This document shows positions 34,412 through 43,612 of a DNA stretch of 64,000 bases, piece by piece. A program made the position numbers and the translations under genes. The notes beneath the pieces are model-generated. The model was not told the DNA's origin and searched no databases. It saw only the letters and a list, made by a program, of their open reading frames with translations. The stretch is from positions 111,233 through 175,232 of the forward strand of contig NZ_QTXL01000006.1 of the NCBI RefSeq assembly GCF_003461625.1, given 5' to 3'. This DNA comes from Clostridium sp. AF15-31 (GTDB taxonomy: Bacteria > Bacillota > Clostridia > Lachnospirales > Lachnospiraceae). How positions within the stretch are numbered: position 1 is the first letter of the stretch; the number at the start of each line of letters is the position of its first letter.

Positions 34412-35185
34412 ATGGATGCATTATTAGAGATAGAAGATCTGAAAAAATATTATGGAAAGGAACCGAACCAGACAAAGGCATTGAACGGAATCACATTTCA
34501 GGTGATGCCGGGCGAGTTTTTAGGAATTATGGGAAGCAGCGGTTCCGGTAAGTCAACGTTATTAAACTGTATCGCAACAGTGATCCAGCCGGACAGCGGC
34601 AAGATCCGGATGAAGGGTACAGAGATCCAGAGGTTGAAGGGCAAGAAGCTGGCAGGATACCGTGGCAAGGAGATCGGATACCTGTTCCAGAATTTTGAAC
34701 TGCTGGATAATCTGACCGGACGTGAGAACATCATGGTTCCATTGTCGATTCATAACATATCGGAGGCAGAGGGCGGAAAACGTCTGGAGCAGTTAGCGAA
34801 ATATCTGGAGATCACCGAGGTACTAGATAAGTTCCCATCGCAGATGTCAGGCGGACAGAAGCAGAGACTGGCAGCAGCCAGAGCGCTGATCCTGAATCCG
34901 GGTATCATTCTGGCAGATGAACCAACCGGAGCACTTGATTCCAGAAATGCCAAAGCCTTAATGGAGAAATTAGCCGGTCTGAACCGGGATGAGAAGGCAA
35001 CTGTTTTGATGGTAACGCATGATTCCAATGCAGCAAGCTATTGCAAGCGTATCCTGTTCATTCAGGATGGCGTGATCTTCCATGAATTAAGACGGGATCT
35101 GCTCGCAGAGACACAGCAACAGTTCTATGAAAGAATCCTGCAGGTCATGGCACAGTTGGGAGGGGGCAGCGCAAATGTTCTTTAA
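34412..35185 (+). CDS. BceA-type ABC transporter ATPase
   Basis: Walker A GSSGSGKST, Q-loop YLFQNFELLD, signature MSGGQKQR, Walker B ILADEPTGALD and the switch His (VTHDSN) are all intact in 257 residues. It belongs to the MacB/LolD/BceA group. AAGGAGG precedes the ATG. The permease starts 11 bp before its stop codon. With the permease and two-component system that follow, it forms a Bce-type module that senses and removes cell-wall-active peptides. Confidence 0.9.
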   Translation: MDALLEIEDLKKYYGKEPNQTKALNGITFQVMPGEFLGIMGSSGSGKSTLLNCIATVIQPDSGKIRMKGTEIQRLKGKKLAGYRGKEIGYLFQNFELLDNLTGRENIMVPLSIHNISEAEGGKRLEQLAKYLEITEVLDKFPSQMSGGQKQRLAAARALILNPGIILADEPTGALDSRNAKALMEKLAGLNRDEKATVLMVTHDSNAASYCKRILFIQDGVIFHELRRDLLAETQQQFYERILQVMAQLGGGSANVL

Positions 35186-37262
35186 ACTGATCCGAAAAAA
35201 CAGTAAACGAAACAGAAAAGAAAACGGTTTATTTTTCTCCTCGTTAGTAATATCCATCGTGGCATTCTATATTATCCTGTCACTTTCTTCACAGGATGTT
35301 ATGGTATTCCTTAAGAAAATGGAGAGTGATGCGGTAGATCGTCTGTTCCAGATCATACCTGCATTTTTTGTAATGACACTGGTGATCTTATTCTTCCTGA
35401 TCTACTATGCAAGCAAATTCCAACTGGAACGAAGAAGACACGAATTTGGCGTCTACCTGATGATGGGAATGAGGAGAAGCAAGCTATTCGGGATGCTTCT
35501 TGCAGAAGATATAGGAAGCAGTCTGGCAGCACTTGTAACAGGACTTCCGATCGCCATTTTATTATCCGAACTGATCAGTCTGATCACAGCCAAATGTGTA
35601 GGACTTGGGATCGTCGGTCATCAGGTAACATTCTCCATTCAGGCAATCATAATAACGGCTGTTGGATTTCTGGTGATCAAGCTGGTTGCATTCCTGATCT
35701 TAAGCGGGAAGATCGCAGGACAGGAGATCGGTGCATTATTAGTTGATACACCGGAGGGAACCAAGAAGCAGTTCCCGGCTGGCGTCTATGCGGTAAGTTT
35801 CGTTCTCGGTATTATCTGTCTGGCTGTGGCATACAGCATGGCGATTGGAGGAAGATCATGGACGACACTTCGTAAGATGTCTGAGACAATATTGATCGGT
35901 TTTGTTGGTATGCTGCTCTTATTCTATGGCATGCGGTTTTTTATCGACCGTCTGGCAAAACACAGCCATGGGGGAGCTGCCCTTCGGGTATTTAACTTCC
36001 GTCAGGTGCAGGAAAATGTCATAAGAAAATCCAGTACCTTATCGATCAGTTCTATTCTGATCCTTGCAGCTCTCTGCTGTTTTGGAGCAGGAATCGTGAT
36101 CGCATTTTCCTATGGAAATGAAAAGGGAAATATCCATATCATGGATTATACATTTGAAAATTACGAAGAAGATCAGAAACAGGGTGTGGAAAATGTAAAA
36201 AAGCTTCTGACAGACAACGGACTGGAACAGGATTTTTCCGATCTGTTTGAGGTGCGGGTCGGTCATCTTATTCCGGGTGCAAATGATGATTATGATGTAT
36301 TTGATCTGTCATCCGTTATGAGCCGGGTAGAACAACTGCCGGATTCAGAGGATAAAGATATTCTGCTTAACAATCTGGAATATGTGTCATATCCATATCT
36401 GATCTCTTTGAGCGGATATAATCATGTACTCGAACTTGCAGGGAAAGAACCTCTTGCATTGTCAGACGATGAGGCGGCAGTATTTAAAAGTCTGGAATTT
36501 ACATCGGATAGTATGAATCAGAATATAAATGATATTCTGGCAGACCGCCCGGAGGTGGCATATCTGGATCATAAGATGTATCTGACCGGTAAGATACAGA
36601 CCACACCGATTGTCACAGATCGGGCAATTACGTTATCCTTTGCCCTGATCGTGCCGGATGAAGTATTTGACAAATATACATGGGACAGCACGATCTATCT
36701 GAACGGTGTGCTGGATCAGTCAAAGGTCAAGGGAGATAACCTGCTTCAGTCGGTCATGCAGATGAATGATAAACTTGCGCAGATCGATTTTGCAGCAAAA
36801 AATATTGAATATGAAAGTTATCTGAAAAATATGGGACGCCGGATGTTCTATATCGTAGCAGCAAGTTATATCACGATCTATCTGGCGATCATTTTCCTGA
36901 TCATTGCAAATACCGTGATCGGGGTACAGTTCCTGATGGGACAGCAGAAATCCGGCCGAAGATATAAGACACTGATCCGGCTTGGAGCAACCTATGAACT
37001 GCTCTGCCGTTCCGCAAGAAAGCAGATCAACTGGTACTTTGGTATGCCGGTTGTCGTTGCAGGCATCAGCAGTATCTTCGGTGTGCGCGCCGTCCTTACA
37101 CTGGTTTCCGGTATGATCTCAAATAGTATCCGAGATGCCATGCTGCTTGCTGCAGCTATGATTTTGCTGCTCTGTGTGGTAGAATGCATCTATATGGCAT
37201 TTGTAAAACGATCAAGCAACCGGTATCTTCTGACACTGATGGTACCGGAGCGAGAGGAGTAG
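35175..37262 (+). CDS. BceB-type FtsX-like permease
   Basis: The protein has 695 residues and about 10 helices. An N-terminal helix is followed by an FtsX block (about 60-330), a large extracellular domain (about 335-570, the presumed peptide sensor) and a last pair of helices plus a second FtsX block. The ATG at 35175 has GGAGGGGG upstream and overlaps the end of the ATPase gene. In Bce systems the permease both senses the antimicrobial peptide and activates the histidine kinase. Bce-like role inferred from architecture and gene order. Confidence 0.87.
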   Translation: MFFKLIRKNSKRNRKENGLFFSSLVISIVAFYIILSLSSQDVMVFLKKMESDAVDRLFQIIPAFFVMTLVILFFLIYYASKFQLERRRHEFGVYLMMGMRRSKLFGMLLAEDIGSSLAALVTGLPIAILLSELISLITAKCVGLGIVGHQVTFSIQAIIITAVGFLVIKLVAFLILSGKIAGQEIGALLVDTPEGTKKQFPAGVYAVSFVLGIICLAVAYSMAIGGRSWTTLRKMSETILIGFVGMLLLFYGMRFFIDRLAKHSHGGAALRVFNFRQVQENVIRKSSTLSISSILILAALCCFGAGIVIAFSYGNEKGNIHIMDYTFENYEEDQKQGVENVKKLLTDNGLEQDFSDLFEVRVGHLIPGANDDYDVFDLSSVMSRVEQLPDSEDKDILLNNLEYVSYPYLISLSGYNHVLELAGKEPLALSDDEAAVFKSLEFTSDSMNQNINDILADRPEVAYLDHKMYLTGKIQTTPIVTDRAITLSFALIVPDEVFDKYTWDSTIYLNGVLDQSKVKGDNLLQSVMQMNDKLAQIDFAAKNIEYESYLKNMGRRMFYIVAASYITIYLAIIFLIIANTVIGVQFLMGQQKSGRRYKTLIRLGATYELLCRSARKQINWYFGMPVVVAGISSIFGVRAVLTLVSGMISNSIRDAMLLAAAMILLLCVVECIYMAFVKRSSNRYLLTLMVPEREE

Positions 37263-37326
37263 ATTCAGAGCAGATGAAGATCAATGGCGATAGCGTGAAA
37301 TCTTGACTGATAGATGAGGAGTAGAT

Positions 37327-38007
37327 ATGAAGCATATAGCAGTGGTAGAAGATGAAGATATGATGCGGGAAGAACTGGAAGCCATATTGCAGAAGGCGGG
37401 GTATCGGACCAGCGGCATCACGGATTTTGAGAATGCGGCAGCAGCCATCCTTGCGGCATCCCCGGATCTGGTGCTGCTCGATCTGAATCTGCCGGGCATG
37501 GGTGGATTCCAGATCTGCCGGGAACTGAAGCAGAAAAGCTCCATACCGATTCTGGTTCTGACATCGAGAGATCAGCTTCAGGATGAACTGCATGCGCTGG
37601 ATCTGGGTGCAGATGAATTCCTGACGAAGCCGTGCAGAAAAGAACGCCTGCTTGCCAGAGTATCCAATGTGTTGAAACGGTATGAGGGAAGAAATAACCT
37701 ATTGGAAGGAAATGGATTTCTCCTTGACCGCCAGACCTATACTTTATACATTCATAACCAGTCTGTTATCCTGCCGCAGAATCAGGGAAAGATCCTTGAG
37801 ATATTCTTAGAGCACGGATCGGATATCGTGACGAAAGAGGAACTCTGTATCGCCTTATGGGGGACAGCAGAATTCATCGATGAAAATGCCTTACAGGTGA
37901 ATCTTACAAGACTGAAAAAGACAATGGCAAATCTTGATATGCCACAGCAGATCCTTCCTGTGCGTGGCGTCGGATATCGTTTTGTCGGACAGACAGCGGA
38001 GAGGTAA
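37327..38007 (+). CDS. Response regulator, OmpR type (BceR-like)
   Basis: Receiver domain with phospho-acceptor Asp52 in VLLDLNLPGM and the conserved Lys in FLTKPCR, then an OmpR winged helix (about 130-224, GVGYRFVG end). Length 226. It ends 2 bp before the sensor kinase. It probably activates the upstream ABC operon when peptide is sensed. Confidence 0.92.
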   Translation: MKHIAVVEDEDMMREELEAILQKAGYRTSGITDFENAAAAILAASPDLVLLDLNLPGMGGFQICRELKQKSSIPILVLTSRDQLQDELHALDLGADEFLTKPCRKERLLARVSNVLKRYEGRNNLLEGNGFLLDRQTYTLYIHNQSVILPQNQGKILEIFLEHGSDIVTKEELCIALWGTAEFIDENALQVNLTRLKKTMANLDMPQQILPVRGVGYRFVGQTAER

Positions 38008-38009
38008 AA

Positions 38010-39041
38010 ATGGAACATATATCCGTAAAGGAGATCGGACAGATCATAAAACAGAATAGATTTTGGCTGGGGATCATCGGACTGCTTGATCTGCTCAGTA
38101 TCCTGCTGTTATGGCTGATCGATGCACAGGCGTTTCAGGTGATCGTAATATCGGTAATTCTGTTCAGTCTGCTGGTATTTGTAACGGCTGTTCTTTATCT
38201 GGCAAAGAAAGAGAGAAAACGAAAGAAAGCATTTGATGAATTCCTTGCAATGCCGGATTCCTACCATGAGGAACAACTGCTTCATGATGCGGAGAATCTG
38301 CAGGCAGAGATCAGAAGCTTCAGTCAGATATTACATGAGCAGATGGATCAATGCGCACAGACGAAGTTACAGCTAAATGATTATGAGGAATATGTGGAAG
38401 CATGGGCGCATGAGGTAAAGACGCCGCTTGCCCTGTTGACATTTATGCTGGACAATCACAGAGACGAGCTGTCAGAAGATGTGGTATGCAAGCTTGATCG
38501 GATCAACTGTCAGATGCAGAGATATATCGACCAGATGTTATATTATGCCCGCTTAAAGGGGGCGAGAAAAGATTACAGATTCGAGTCGGTCGATACGGAA
38601 ACCTGTGTGAAGGAAGTTTTGGAAGATTTCACACCACTGTTAGAAGAACAGAAGATACAGGTTCAGCTTGATATAAAGGAGAACACATTATTTACCGATA
38701 AACGTGGCTTCGCATTTATGCTTGGACAGTTTATCAGCAATTCGATCAAATACAACAAAGGAGAGGGTAAAAAGCTCTGGATCTCCTGTATCAGAGAGCA
38801 AGAGAAGATCATTTTGTCTGTCCGGGATAATGGCGTGGGTATCAAAGCCTGCGATCTTCCGTATGTATTTGAGAAAGGCTTTACCGGAGATTCCGGGGAC
38901 AGGCGGAAGAAAGCAACCGGGATGGGACTTTATCTTGCAAAAGAAATGGCACATGACCTGAATGTGGAACTGGATGTTTCCTCTGATGAAGCCACAGGCG
39001 GCTGTGAGATAAAAGTATATTTTCCGGTGGTAGAAGAATAA
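38010..39041 (+). CDS. Intramembrane-sensing histidine kinase (BceS-like)
   Basis: Two helices (about 18-37 and 43-65) are joined by only about five outside residues, so the kinase cannot bind a ligand itself. The DHp helix has the phospho-acceptor His134 in AWAHEVKTPLALL, and the catalytic domain shows N, G1 and G2 boxes (NSIKYN, DNGVGI, TGMGLYLAK). Length 343. It depends on the BceAB transporter for sensing, as in Bacillus subtilis. Confidence 0.92.
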   Translation: MEHISVKEIGQIIKQNRFWLGIIGLLDLLSILLLWLIDAQAFQVIVISVILFSLLVFVTAVLYLAKKERKRKKAFDEFLAMPDSYHEEQLLHDAENLQAEIRSFSQILHEQMDQCAQTKLQLNDYEEYVEAWAHEVKTPLALLTFMLDNHRDELSEDVVCKLDRINCQMQRYIDQMLYYARLKGARKDYRFESVDTETCVKEVLEDFTPLLEEQKIQVQLDIKENTLFTDKRGFAFMLGQFISNSIKYNKGEGKKLWISCIREQEKIILSVRDNGVGIKACDLPYVFEKGFTGDSGDRRKKATGMGLYLAKEMAHDLNVELDVSSDEATGGCEIKVYFPVVEE

Positions 39042-39048
39042 AAGTAAA

Positions 39049-39093
39049 GAAACCAAATGGGAATCCTGTAAGTTAGGATTCCCATTTGGTTTC
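39049..39093. terminator. Bidirectional intrinsic terminator
   Basis: A perfect 19-bp stem (GAAACCAAATGGGAATCCT and its complement) with a 7-nt loop, followed by TTTGCTTTTG on the plus side. It separates the Bce-type operon from the convergent secreted-protein operon. Confidence 0.85.
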
Positions 39094-39110
39094 TTTGCTT
39101 TTGCATTTAT

Positions 39111-39572
39111 TTAAGATAATGTTCCGGTTTTGGAACATGACAGAGTAACAGATTTTGTAATGGAGTTCGTTACAGTCCCATTAAAATATCGTTTACCTGT
39201 TGCCGAAGCAGTAGCTTGATTCACTTTTTTAGTGCAGGAACGATTTGAAATCTTCCAGTCGTTATTATTTGAAGCAGCAGTAACAGAGACAGATGTACAA
39301 GTGGCTGATGAGCCATTATAAGAAAATGTTCCTGTAACTTTAACATACCAAAGAACTTTTCCAGTTGGATCTTTACAGTAAGTTGTTTTAGAACCAGTTT
39401 TTGTTTTAGTAACAGCAAATGGCTGGCAGGCAGAAGATGACTGTTCTGATATTTCAGTTTCAAAATAAAAGTTTTCATATTCAAATTTCAGATCAGTCGC
39501 TGAGGTTTTTATTGGGTTCATTATAAGTATAATTATAAAGATACTAAAAATAATTTTTACAAATTTATCCAT
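39111..39572 (-). CDS. Secreted protein with N-terminal signal peptide, 153 aa
   Basis: A signal peptide (MDKFVKIIFSIFIIILIMN, cut near residue 24) leads a Thr/Ser/Lys-rich beta-type domain with five cysteines (SSAC, TTYC, TCTSVSV, NRSC, LSCSKTG). The start at 39572 is 1 nt from the stop codon of the HAAS gene, so it is translated together with it. The family is not recognised; similar short secreted proteins accompany PadR and HAAS genes. A matrix, bacteriocin-like or immunity role is possible, but none is shown. Confidence 0.6.
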   Translation of the reverse strand: MDKFVKIIFSIFIIILIMNPIKTSATDLKFEYENFYFETEISEQSSSACQPFAVTKTKTGSKTTYCKDPTGKVLWYVKVTGTFSYNGSSATCTSVSVTAASNNNDWKISNRSCTKKVNQATASATGKRYFNGTVTNSITKSVTLSCSKTGTLS

Positions 39573-39573
39573 G

Positions 39574-40041
39574 CTAATAGTCCCTTTCATTAGCTGTTGT
39601 ATCATCATATATATCAGATGGTTCTAGTGCTTCTTCTGCTGAGGATGTTTCCAATTCTTCTATTACTGTGGTGTCATATGCAATTTGGCTTTCCTGAGCA
39701 TGCAGATAGTCCAGATGAGCAAGAAACATCTTGAATCCGGTTACCAGTAAAATCGCAAGAATGCCTGTGATAACAAGTGATTTAATATAATGTGAAATAT
39801 GTAATTCTTTTCGAATTGTATCAATGTCTTTTTCAGAAATATAATTGTTTACAAGTTCATGTGGGTCACCAAATTCAGTTACTAACGCCTCATAGGATAT
39901 AGAAGATCTGGTCTGAGCCATTTCTTCTATATCCTGGCGTAAGTTGGTGATAAATTTACGTTCTGCTTTGTGCATGGTAGGCAACAGATGGCGCACTTTG
40001 CGCATATACCTGTTAATTTCCCCTTTTTTCTTCGTGTTCAT
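39574..40041 (-). CDS. HAAS-domain membrane protein (DUF6120-like)
   Basis: The N-terminal 85 residues form the HAAS fold (RYMRKVRHLLPTMHKAERKF and ALVTEFGDPHELVNNYI), followed by one helix (about 105-125) and an acidic tail outside. Such proteins stand beside PadR regulators and are thought to be signalling partners at the membrane. The start is uncertain: ATG at 40041 is preferred, 40059 and 40005 are possible. The 5' end overlaps padR and the 3' end nearly touches the secreted-protein gene. Confidence 0.72.
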   Translation of the reverse strand: MNTKKKGEINRYMRKVRHLLPTMHKAERKFITNLRQDIEEMAQTRSSISYEALVTEFGDPHELVNNYISEKDIDTIRKELHISHYIKSLVITGILAILLVTGFKMFLAHLDYLHAQESQIAYDTTVIEELETSSAEEALEPSDIYDDTTANERDY

Positions 40042-40384
40042 CTGTTTGTTCATCTCCATTAAATCTTAAAATGTCCTGAATTGCCTGATTGGTCTGGTAG
40101 TAATCATGTAACAAAAGATCTAATCGTGTTTTCCCGCTATCCTCTAAGTGATAGTATATACGAATCATTCTTTTTCCCACTTGTTCCTTATGATCAGAGA
40201 TATATCCGGCATCAATTAATTTGTATAATGCCGGGTATAATGAACCAATCGGAATATCAATGACGCCATTCGTTTCCTGTCTTATGATCTGTGTCAGCTC
40301 ATATCCATAGTAATCCCGTAAGCTTAACAGATGTAAGACCATTAGTTCGACGGATCCACGTCGAAAGTTGCTTTTTCGATCCAT
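40013..40384 (-). CDS. PadR-family transcriptional regulator
   Basis: A 123-residue winged-helix protein with the PadR signature FRRGSVELMVLHLLSLRDYYGYEL and IGSLYPALYKLIDAGYI. It is probably a repressor acting on its own operon and perhaps the divergent secreted-protein gene at 40675. Its last 29 bases overlap the start of the HAAS gene. PadR proteins usually sense drugs or cell-envelope stress; the ligand is unknown. Confidence 0.9.
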   Translation of the reverse strand: MDRKSNFRRGSVELMVLHLLSLRDYYGYELTQIIRQETNGVIDIPIGSLYPALYKLIDAGYISDHKEQVGKRMIRIYYHLEDSGKTRLDLLLHDYYQTNQAIQDILRFNGDEQTDEHEEKRGN

Positions 40385-40461
40385 TAGAACACCTCAATTT
40401 CAAGGTTTTAATATAACATATATCATTTATTTTGTAAATATACAGAAAAACTAAAATACTA

Positions 40462-40490
40462 TTGACATATACACTTTGTGTTATTAATAT
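40462..40490 (+). promoter_or_regulatory. Strong promoter of the divergent secreted-protein gene
   Basis: TTGACA (40462-40467), 17 nt, TAATAT (40485-40490). The spacer contains the palindrome ACAC-TTT-GTGT, a possible PadR-type site. A 180-nt leader follows with no clear ORF. Confidence 0.65.
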
Positions 40491-40674
40491 ATAGATAAAG
40501 CAAAACTGTATAGGGTATGAGGGGGAGATGACGATTAACCTTCTCGCTTCTTAATGTTACACGAATTATAAGTTGAAGTTTATGCTTGTATGTGGCTTTG
40601 ACTGGTATCGTGGCAGCGTGGAAAACATGTAAAAAGTTTTTCATAGTTTATACAATCAGGAGGAGAATAAAATA

Positions 40675-41157
40675 ATGATCAAAAAAAGAATTGGTAACAA
40701 AATAATTCTTGCTACAATTGCTGGTATGCTTGTTTTAACTGGTATGGGAATATCGGAGTCAGTATCAAGTGCAGCTAATACATCGGATACAAAATGGGAG
40801 GCCGTGCTAGATGAAAATTCTACGCAGGTAAAATATACCAATAAAAGGAGAAAGGATACTAATTCAAAAATTTATATCTACTGGAGTCTAACATATGGGT
40901 CTGGTCTTAGTGCAATTTCAGTAGGGGTTTATGGATGCACTGGCGATAGTGCAAAGAAATATCCTGCGGGTAGATTGGATGGAGACAGGAAACGTTTTTA
41001 TGGTATAAATGGAATGGGAAAGTATGCAATGACTAACTATGTAAATGAATTAAAGTATTCTTATGCCAAGCTAGGTTTTAAGTCACTTTCGGGGTCAGGT
41101 GTAGCAAAAGGTGTATGGAGTCCAGATTGTGCTGGATCATATACAGTATTGAAATAG
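40675..41157 (+). CDS. Secreted protein with N-terminal signal peptide, 160 aa
   Basis: The signal peptide (MIKKRIGNKIILATIAGML...) ends near Ala34 (SSAANTS). The mature part of about 125 residues is basic and Gly/Tyr-rich with two cysteines (YGCTGD and PDCAG), and shows YIYWSLTYGSG followed by VYGCTGD. AGGAGGAG precedes the ATG, and a consensus promoter drives it, so it should be made in quantity. The family is not recognised; its location beside a PadR/HAAS operon and an ABC-2 exporter suggests a secreted effector or stress protein. Confidence 0.65.
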   Translation: MIKKRIGNKIILATIAGMLVLTGMGISESVSSAANTSDTKWEAVLDENSTQVKYTNKRRKDTNSKIYIYWSLTYGSGLSAISVGVYGCTGDSAKKYPAGRLDGDRKRFYGINGMGKYAMTNYVNELKYSYAKLGFKSLSGSGVAKGVWSPDCAGSYTVLK

Positions 41158-41514
41158 AAGAAAAATATTCTAAAATATATTTTCAACGAGAATTAAAAGG
41201 TGAAAAAGTTATGGACAGTTTGTAAAAGGATGTTAACTAGATTCCTATTTCAACTGGAAAAATTGTTGCTCATGAAGCTAATAATTTAATTATTCAGTTA
41301 AATCTATCTACCTATTGTCATGAATTTATGGAGAATATATAACGACTGAGCAGCATTTAATGTGAACAAGAATACAAAGCATATCTTTACCAGGATTGAC
41401 TCATAGCATTATGAAAGAGATGGTTTTCTGCGGGGGACAGGAGACCATCTTTATTCATTTATTTATGCAGGTAATAAATCAGATATCTGCCAGGATGAAA
41501 GGAAAAAGGACGAA
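41158..41514 (+). other. Gene-free region with terminator
   Basis: A terminator lies at 41418-41460: AGATGGTTTTCTG pairs with CAGGAGACCATCT, then TTTATTCATTTATTT. A start-less frame at 41241-41342 (34 codons, IPISTGKIVAHEANN onwards) may be the remnant of a lost gene; evidence is thin. No promoter of note. Confidence 0.45.
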
Positions 41515-42090
41515 GTGAATAAAAAGAAGAAAATAGCAGGTATTGTATTGGCAATTGCTGTGTTTTTAATAATTGGAGCCCGGATCTGTTATGTAACTGC
41601 ACATGCCAGACTGCCGGAACAGAATGTGATCGCACAGGGAGAAAATCTGACATACAGAGGATTAACTTATCAGATCAAAGACGCTGTTTTATGGAATTAT
41701 GAGGATTATTTCAAAGAACATCCAGAATATCAGAGTTATCAGGAATCGCAGCTTACAGGAGAAAATACGAAGTTATTGATGGTCGCATATACAGTGGAGA
41801 AGATTCAGGACCAGAATGTGCTGGAAACGATGCCTTCAATTCAGTATTTCCATGTATTTAATCAATTTGATCCATTCTTTTTCAGTGATCTGAATCCGTC
41901 ATTATCGGATGGAACATTTGTATCGGGGGATACCCTTTATATTCCTTATGAAATATATAAGGCGAACCTGACAAAGGAACAATGGGAACAGGTGGAGAAT
42001 AATCAGGTGATATATGAGATGGTTCTCGGAACATATCCGGTGAAAAACAGATTACAGATCACAGATATTGAAATGGAGGGAGAACAGTGA
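41515..42090 (+). CDS. DUF5028-like membrane-anchored protein
   Basis: This 191-residue protein starts with GTG at 41515 (AAAGGA upstream). One N-terminal helix (about 6-28) anchors a beta-rich outer domain (LTYRGLTYQIKDAV, KLLMVAYTVEKI, then FVSGDTLYIPYEIYKANL). Similar proteins precede ABC-2 exporter genes in Clostridia. It overlaps the permease gene by 4 bases (ATG inside its stop region) and is presumably an exporter accessory or immunity subunit. The function is unknown. Confidence 0.65.
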   Translation: MNKKKKIAGIVLAIAVFLIIGARICYVTAHARLPEQNVIAQGENLTYRGLTYQIKDAVLWNYEDYFKEHPEYQSYQESQLTGENTKLLMVAYTVEKIQDQNVLETMPSIQYFHVFNQFDPFFFSDLNPSLSDGTFVSGDTLYIPYEIYKANLTKEQWEQVENNQVIYEMVLGTYPVKNRLQITDIEMEGEQ

Positions 42091-42968
42091 GACAGGTTGT
42101 AAGCTTGGAATTAAAGAAAGCGTTCCGGACAAAGGGGTTTTATATTGCACTGATGGTTGGATTGTTGATCAGTCTGTACCATACAGTGTGGATTTACAGA
42201 AATGTGTACGCTCCGAATAATGTTGAATACGAAAAGGTTACGGAATTGGGGGAAATGGATAAGGAATATGGATACTGGTATGAGATCGGTGTTCTGGATG
42301 GATGGTTAGGAACAGAGCTGCTGTCGCCCTGCAATCAGCTATTCTATCTGTTGCTGCCATTTCTGGCAGTACTTCCATATGGAAGCCAGTTGTTTTCTGA
42401 ATGGAACAATGGGTATGCCGGGCAGATGATCATACGATGTGGACGACGCAGGTATCTGACAGCCAGAGGAATTGCAGCATTTGTAAGTGGAGGATGTGTG
42501 ATAGCAATACCATTGCTTGTTAATTTTCTGTCGATTGCCTGTTTTATGCCGATTATTGGAACAGACCCAATGGCATTACAGTCGGTTGTGCCGGGACGGG
42601 CACTTCTGGGTGACATTGTGTATGAAGCACCGGCGTTGTATGCAGCATGGTATATTTTTATAGATTTTATCTATGGCGGTTTATTTGCACTGATGGCGCT
42701 GGCAATCACACAATTCTGTTACAACCGGTTTGTATTGATGATCCTGCCACTGATGTTTAACTGCTGTATGTATTATGGAATCCACAATCTGATCCCGGAT
42801 ATAAATGCATATAATATCAGTCTGATCCCAAATCCTGCACAACAAGGCATGAAGCTTACCTGGCATTCTCTGTTCTTATCAATGTCAGGAATGTTTCTGA
42901 TCCTTATAGTGCTGTTTGCTGCAAGTAACTATAAAAAAGATGTATTAAGAACTGGAGCAATGGAATGA
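42087..42968 (+). CDS. ABC-2-type permease
   Basis: A 293-residue protein with six helices and a large first outer loop (residues 40-85). The start MRQVVSLELKKAFRTKGFY is typical of lantibiotic-immunity or bacteriocin-type ABC-2 permeases. It overlaps both neighbours by 4 bases (ATGA), so it is co-translated with the ATPase. Confidence 0.78.
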   Translation: MRQVVSLELKKAFRTKGFYIALMVGLLISLYHTVWIYRNVYAPNNVEYEKVTELGEMDKEYGYWYEIGVLDGWLGTELLSPCNQLFYLLLPFLAVLPYGSQLFSEWNNGYAGQMIIRCGRRRYLTARGIAAFVSGGCVIAIPLLVNFLSIACFMPIIGTDPMALQSVVPGRALLGDIVYEAPALYAAWYIFIDFIYGGLFALMALAITQFCYNRFVLMILPLMFNCCMYYGIHNLIPDINAYNISLIPNPAQQGMKLTWHSLFLSMSGMFLILIVLFAASNYKKDVLRTGAME

Positions 42969-43612
42969 AAATAGAAATTACTAATTTGAAAAAAGTGATA
43001 AAGGGAACTATCGTACTGGATGATATTAATTATACATTTTCTGGTGGCAGGATCTACGGCTTATGCGGGAAGAATGGATGTGGCAAGACTATGCTGATGC
43101 GTTTAATAGCAGGCCTGATCTATCCAAGTTCCGGAACTATACGGATCAAGGATAAAGTGCTTGGTAAAGATATTTCATTTCCGGAAAGTGTTGGTATGTT
43201 GATTGAGAATCCATCATTTCTAAATGATTATACAGGGAAACAGAATCTGGAGATGTTGGCTGGTCTTCAGAAAAATGTCGATAAGGCAGAAGTACGCCGG
43301 GTGCTGGAACAGGTGGGACTGGATCCGGATGATAAGAGAAAATTTTACAAGTATTCACTTGGTATGCGGCAGCGTCTTGGAATCGCAGCAGCGATCATGG
43401 GAAGTCCGGAACTGATCTTGTTAGATGAACCGATCAATGCGATCGATACAGATGGAGTGCAGGAGATCCGTGCAATTATTCGTGGGCTTTCGGCTGAAAA
43501 CCGTATCATTATCGTTGCCAGTCATGATAAATCTGAAATGGATTATCTAGCAGATGAGAAAATTTATATGTCAGAGGGAAGGCTTATAAAGGAGACGGAG
43601 AATGATCGTTAA
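42965..43612 (+). CDS. ABC transporter ATPase
   Basis: Walker A CGKNGCGKT, Q-loop SVGMLIENPSF, signature YSLGMRQRLG, Walker B LILLDEPINAID and switch His in ASHDK are complete in 215 residues. LSLGMRQ-type signatures belong to bacteriocin-resistance and lantibiotic exporters. It overlaps both permease genes and powers the exporter they form. Confidence 0.88.
   Translation: MKIEITNLKKVIKGTIVLDDINYTFSGGRIYGLCGKNGCGKTMLMRLIAGLIYPSSGTIRIKDKVLGKDISFPESVGMLIENPSFLNDYTGKQNLEMLAGLQKNVDKAEVRRVLEQVGLDPDDKRKFYKYSLGMRQRLGIAAAIMGSPELILLDEPINAIDTDGVQEIRAIIRGLSAENRIIIVASHDKSEMDYLADEKIYMSEGRLIKETENDR

Noticed and set aside
40459..40644. Minus-strand ORF of 61 codons in the leader before the secreted-protein gene
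   Set aside because: It overlaps a strong plus-strand promoter and has no ribosome site; the composition is not protein-like.
39111..41157. Secreted proteins as lactococcin 972-type bacteriocins
   Set aside because: Size, two or five cysteines and the lack of the family's motifs do not support it; only the ABC and regulator context is suggestive.
41241..41342. Open frame of 34 codons after the secreted-protein gene
   Set aside because: It has no start codon and is too short to assign; at most a remnant.
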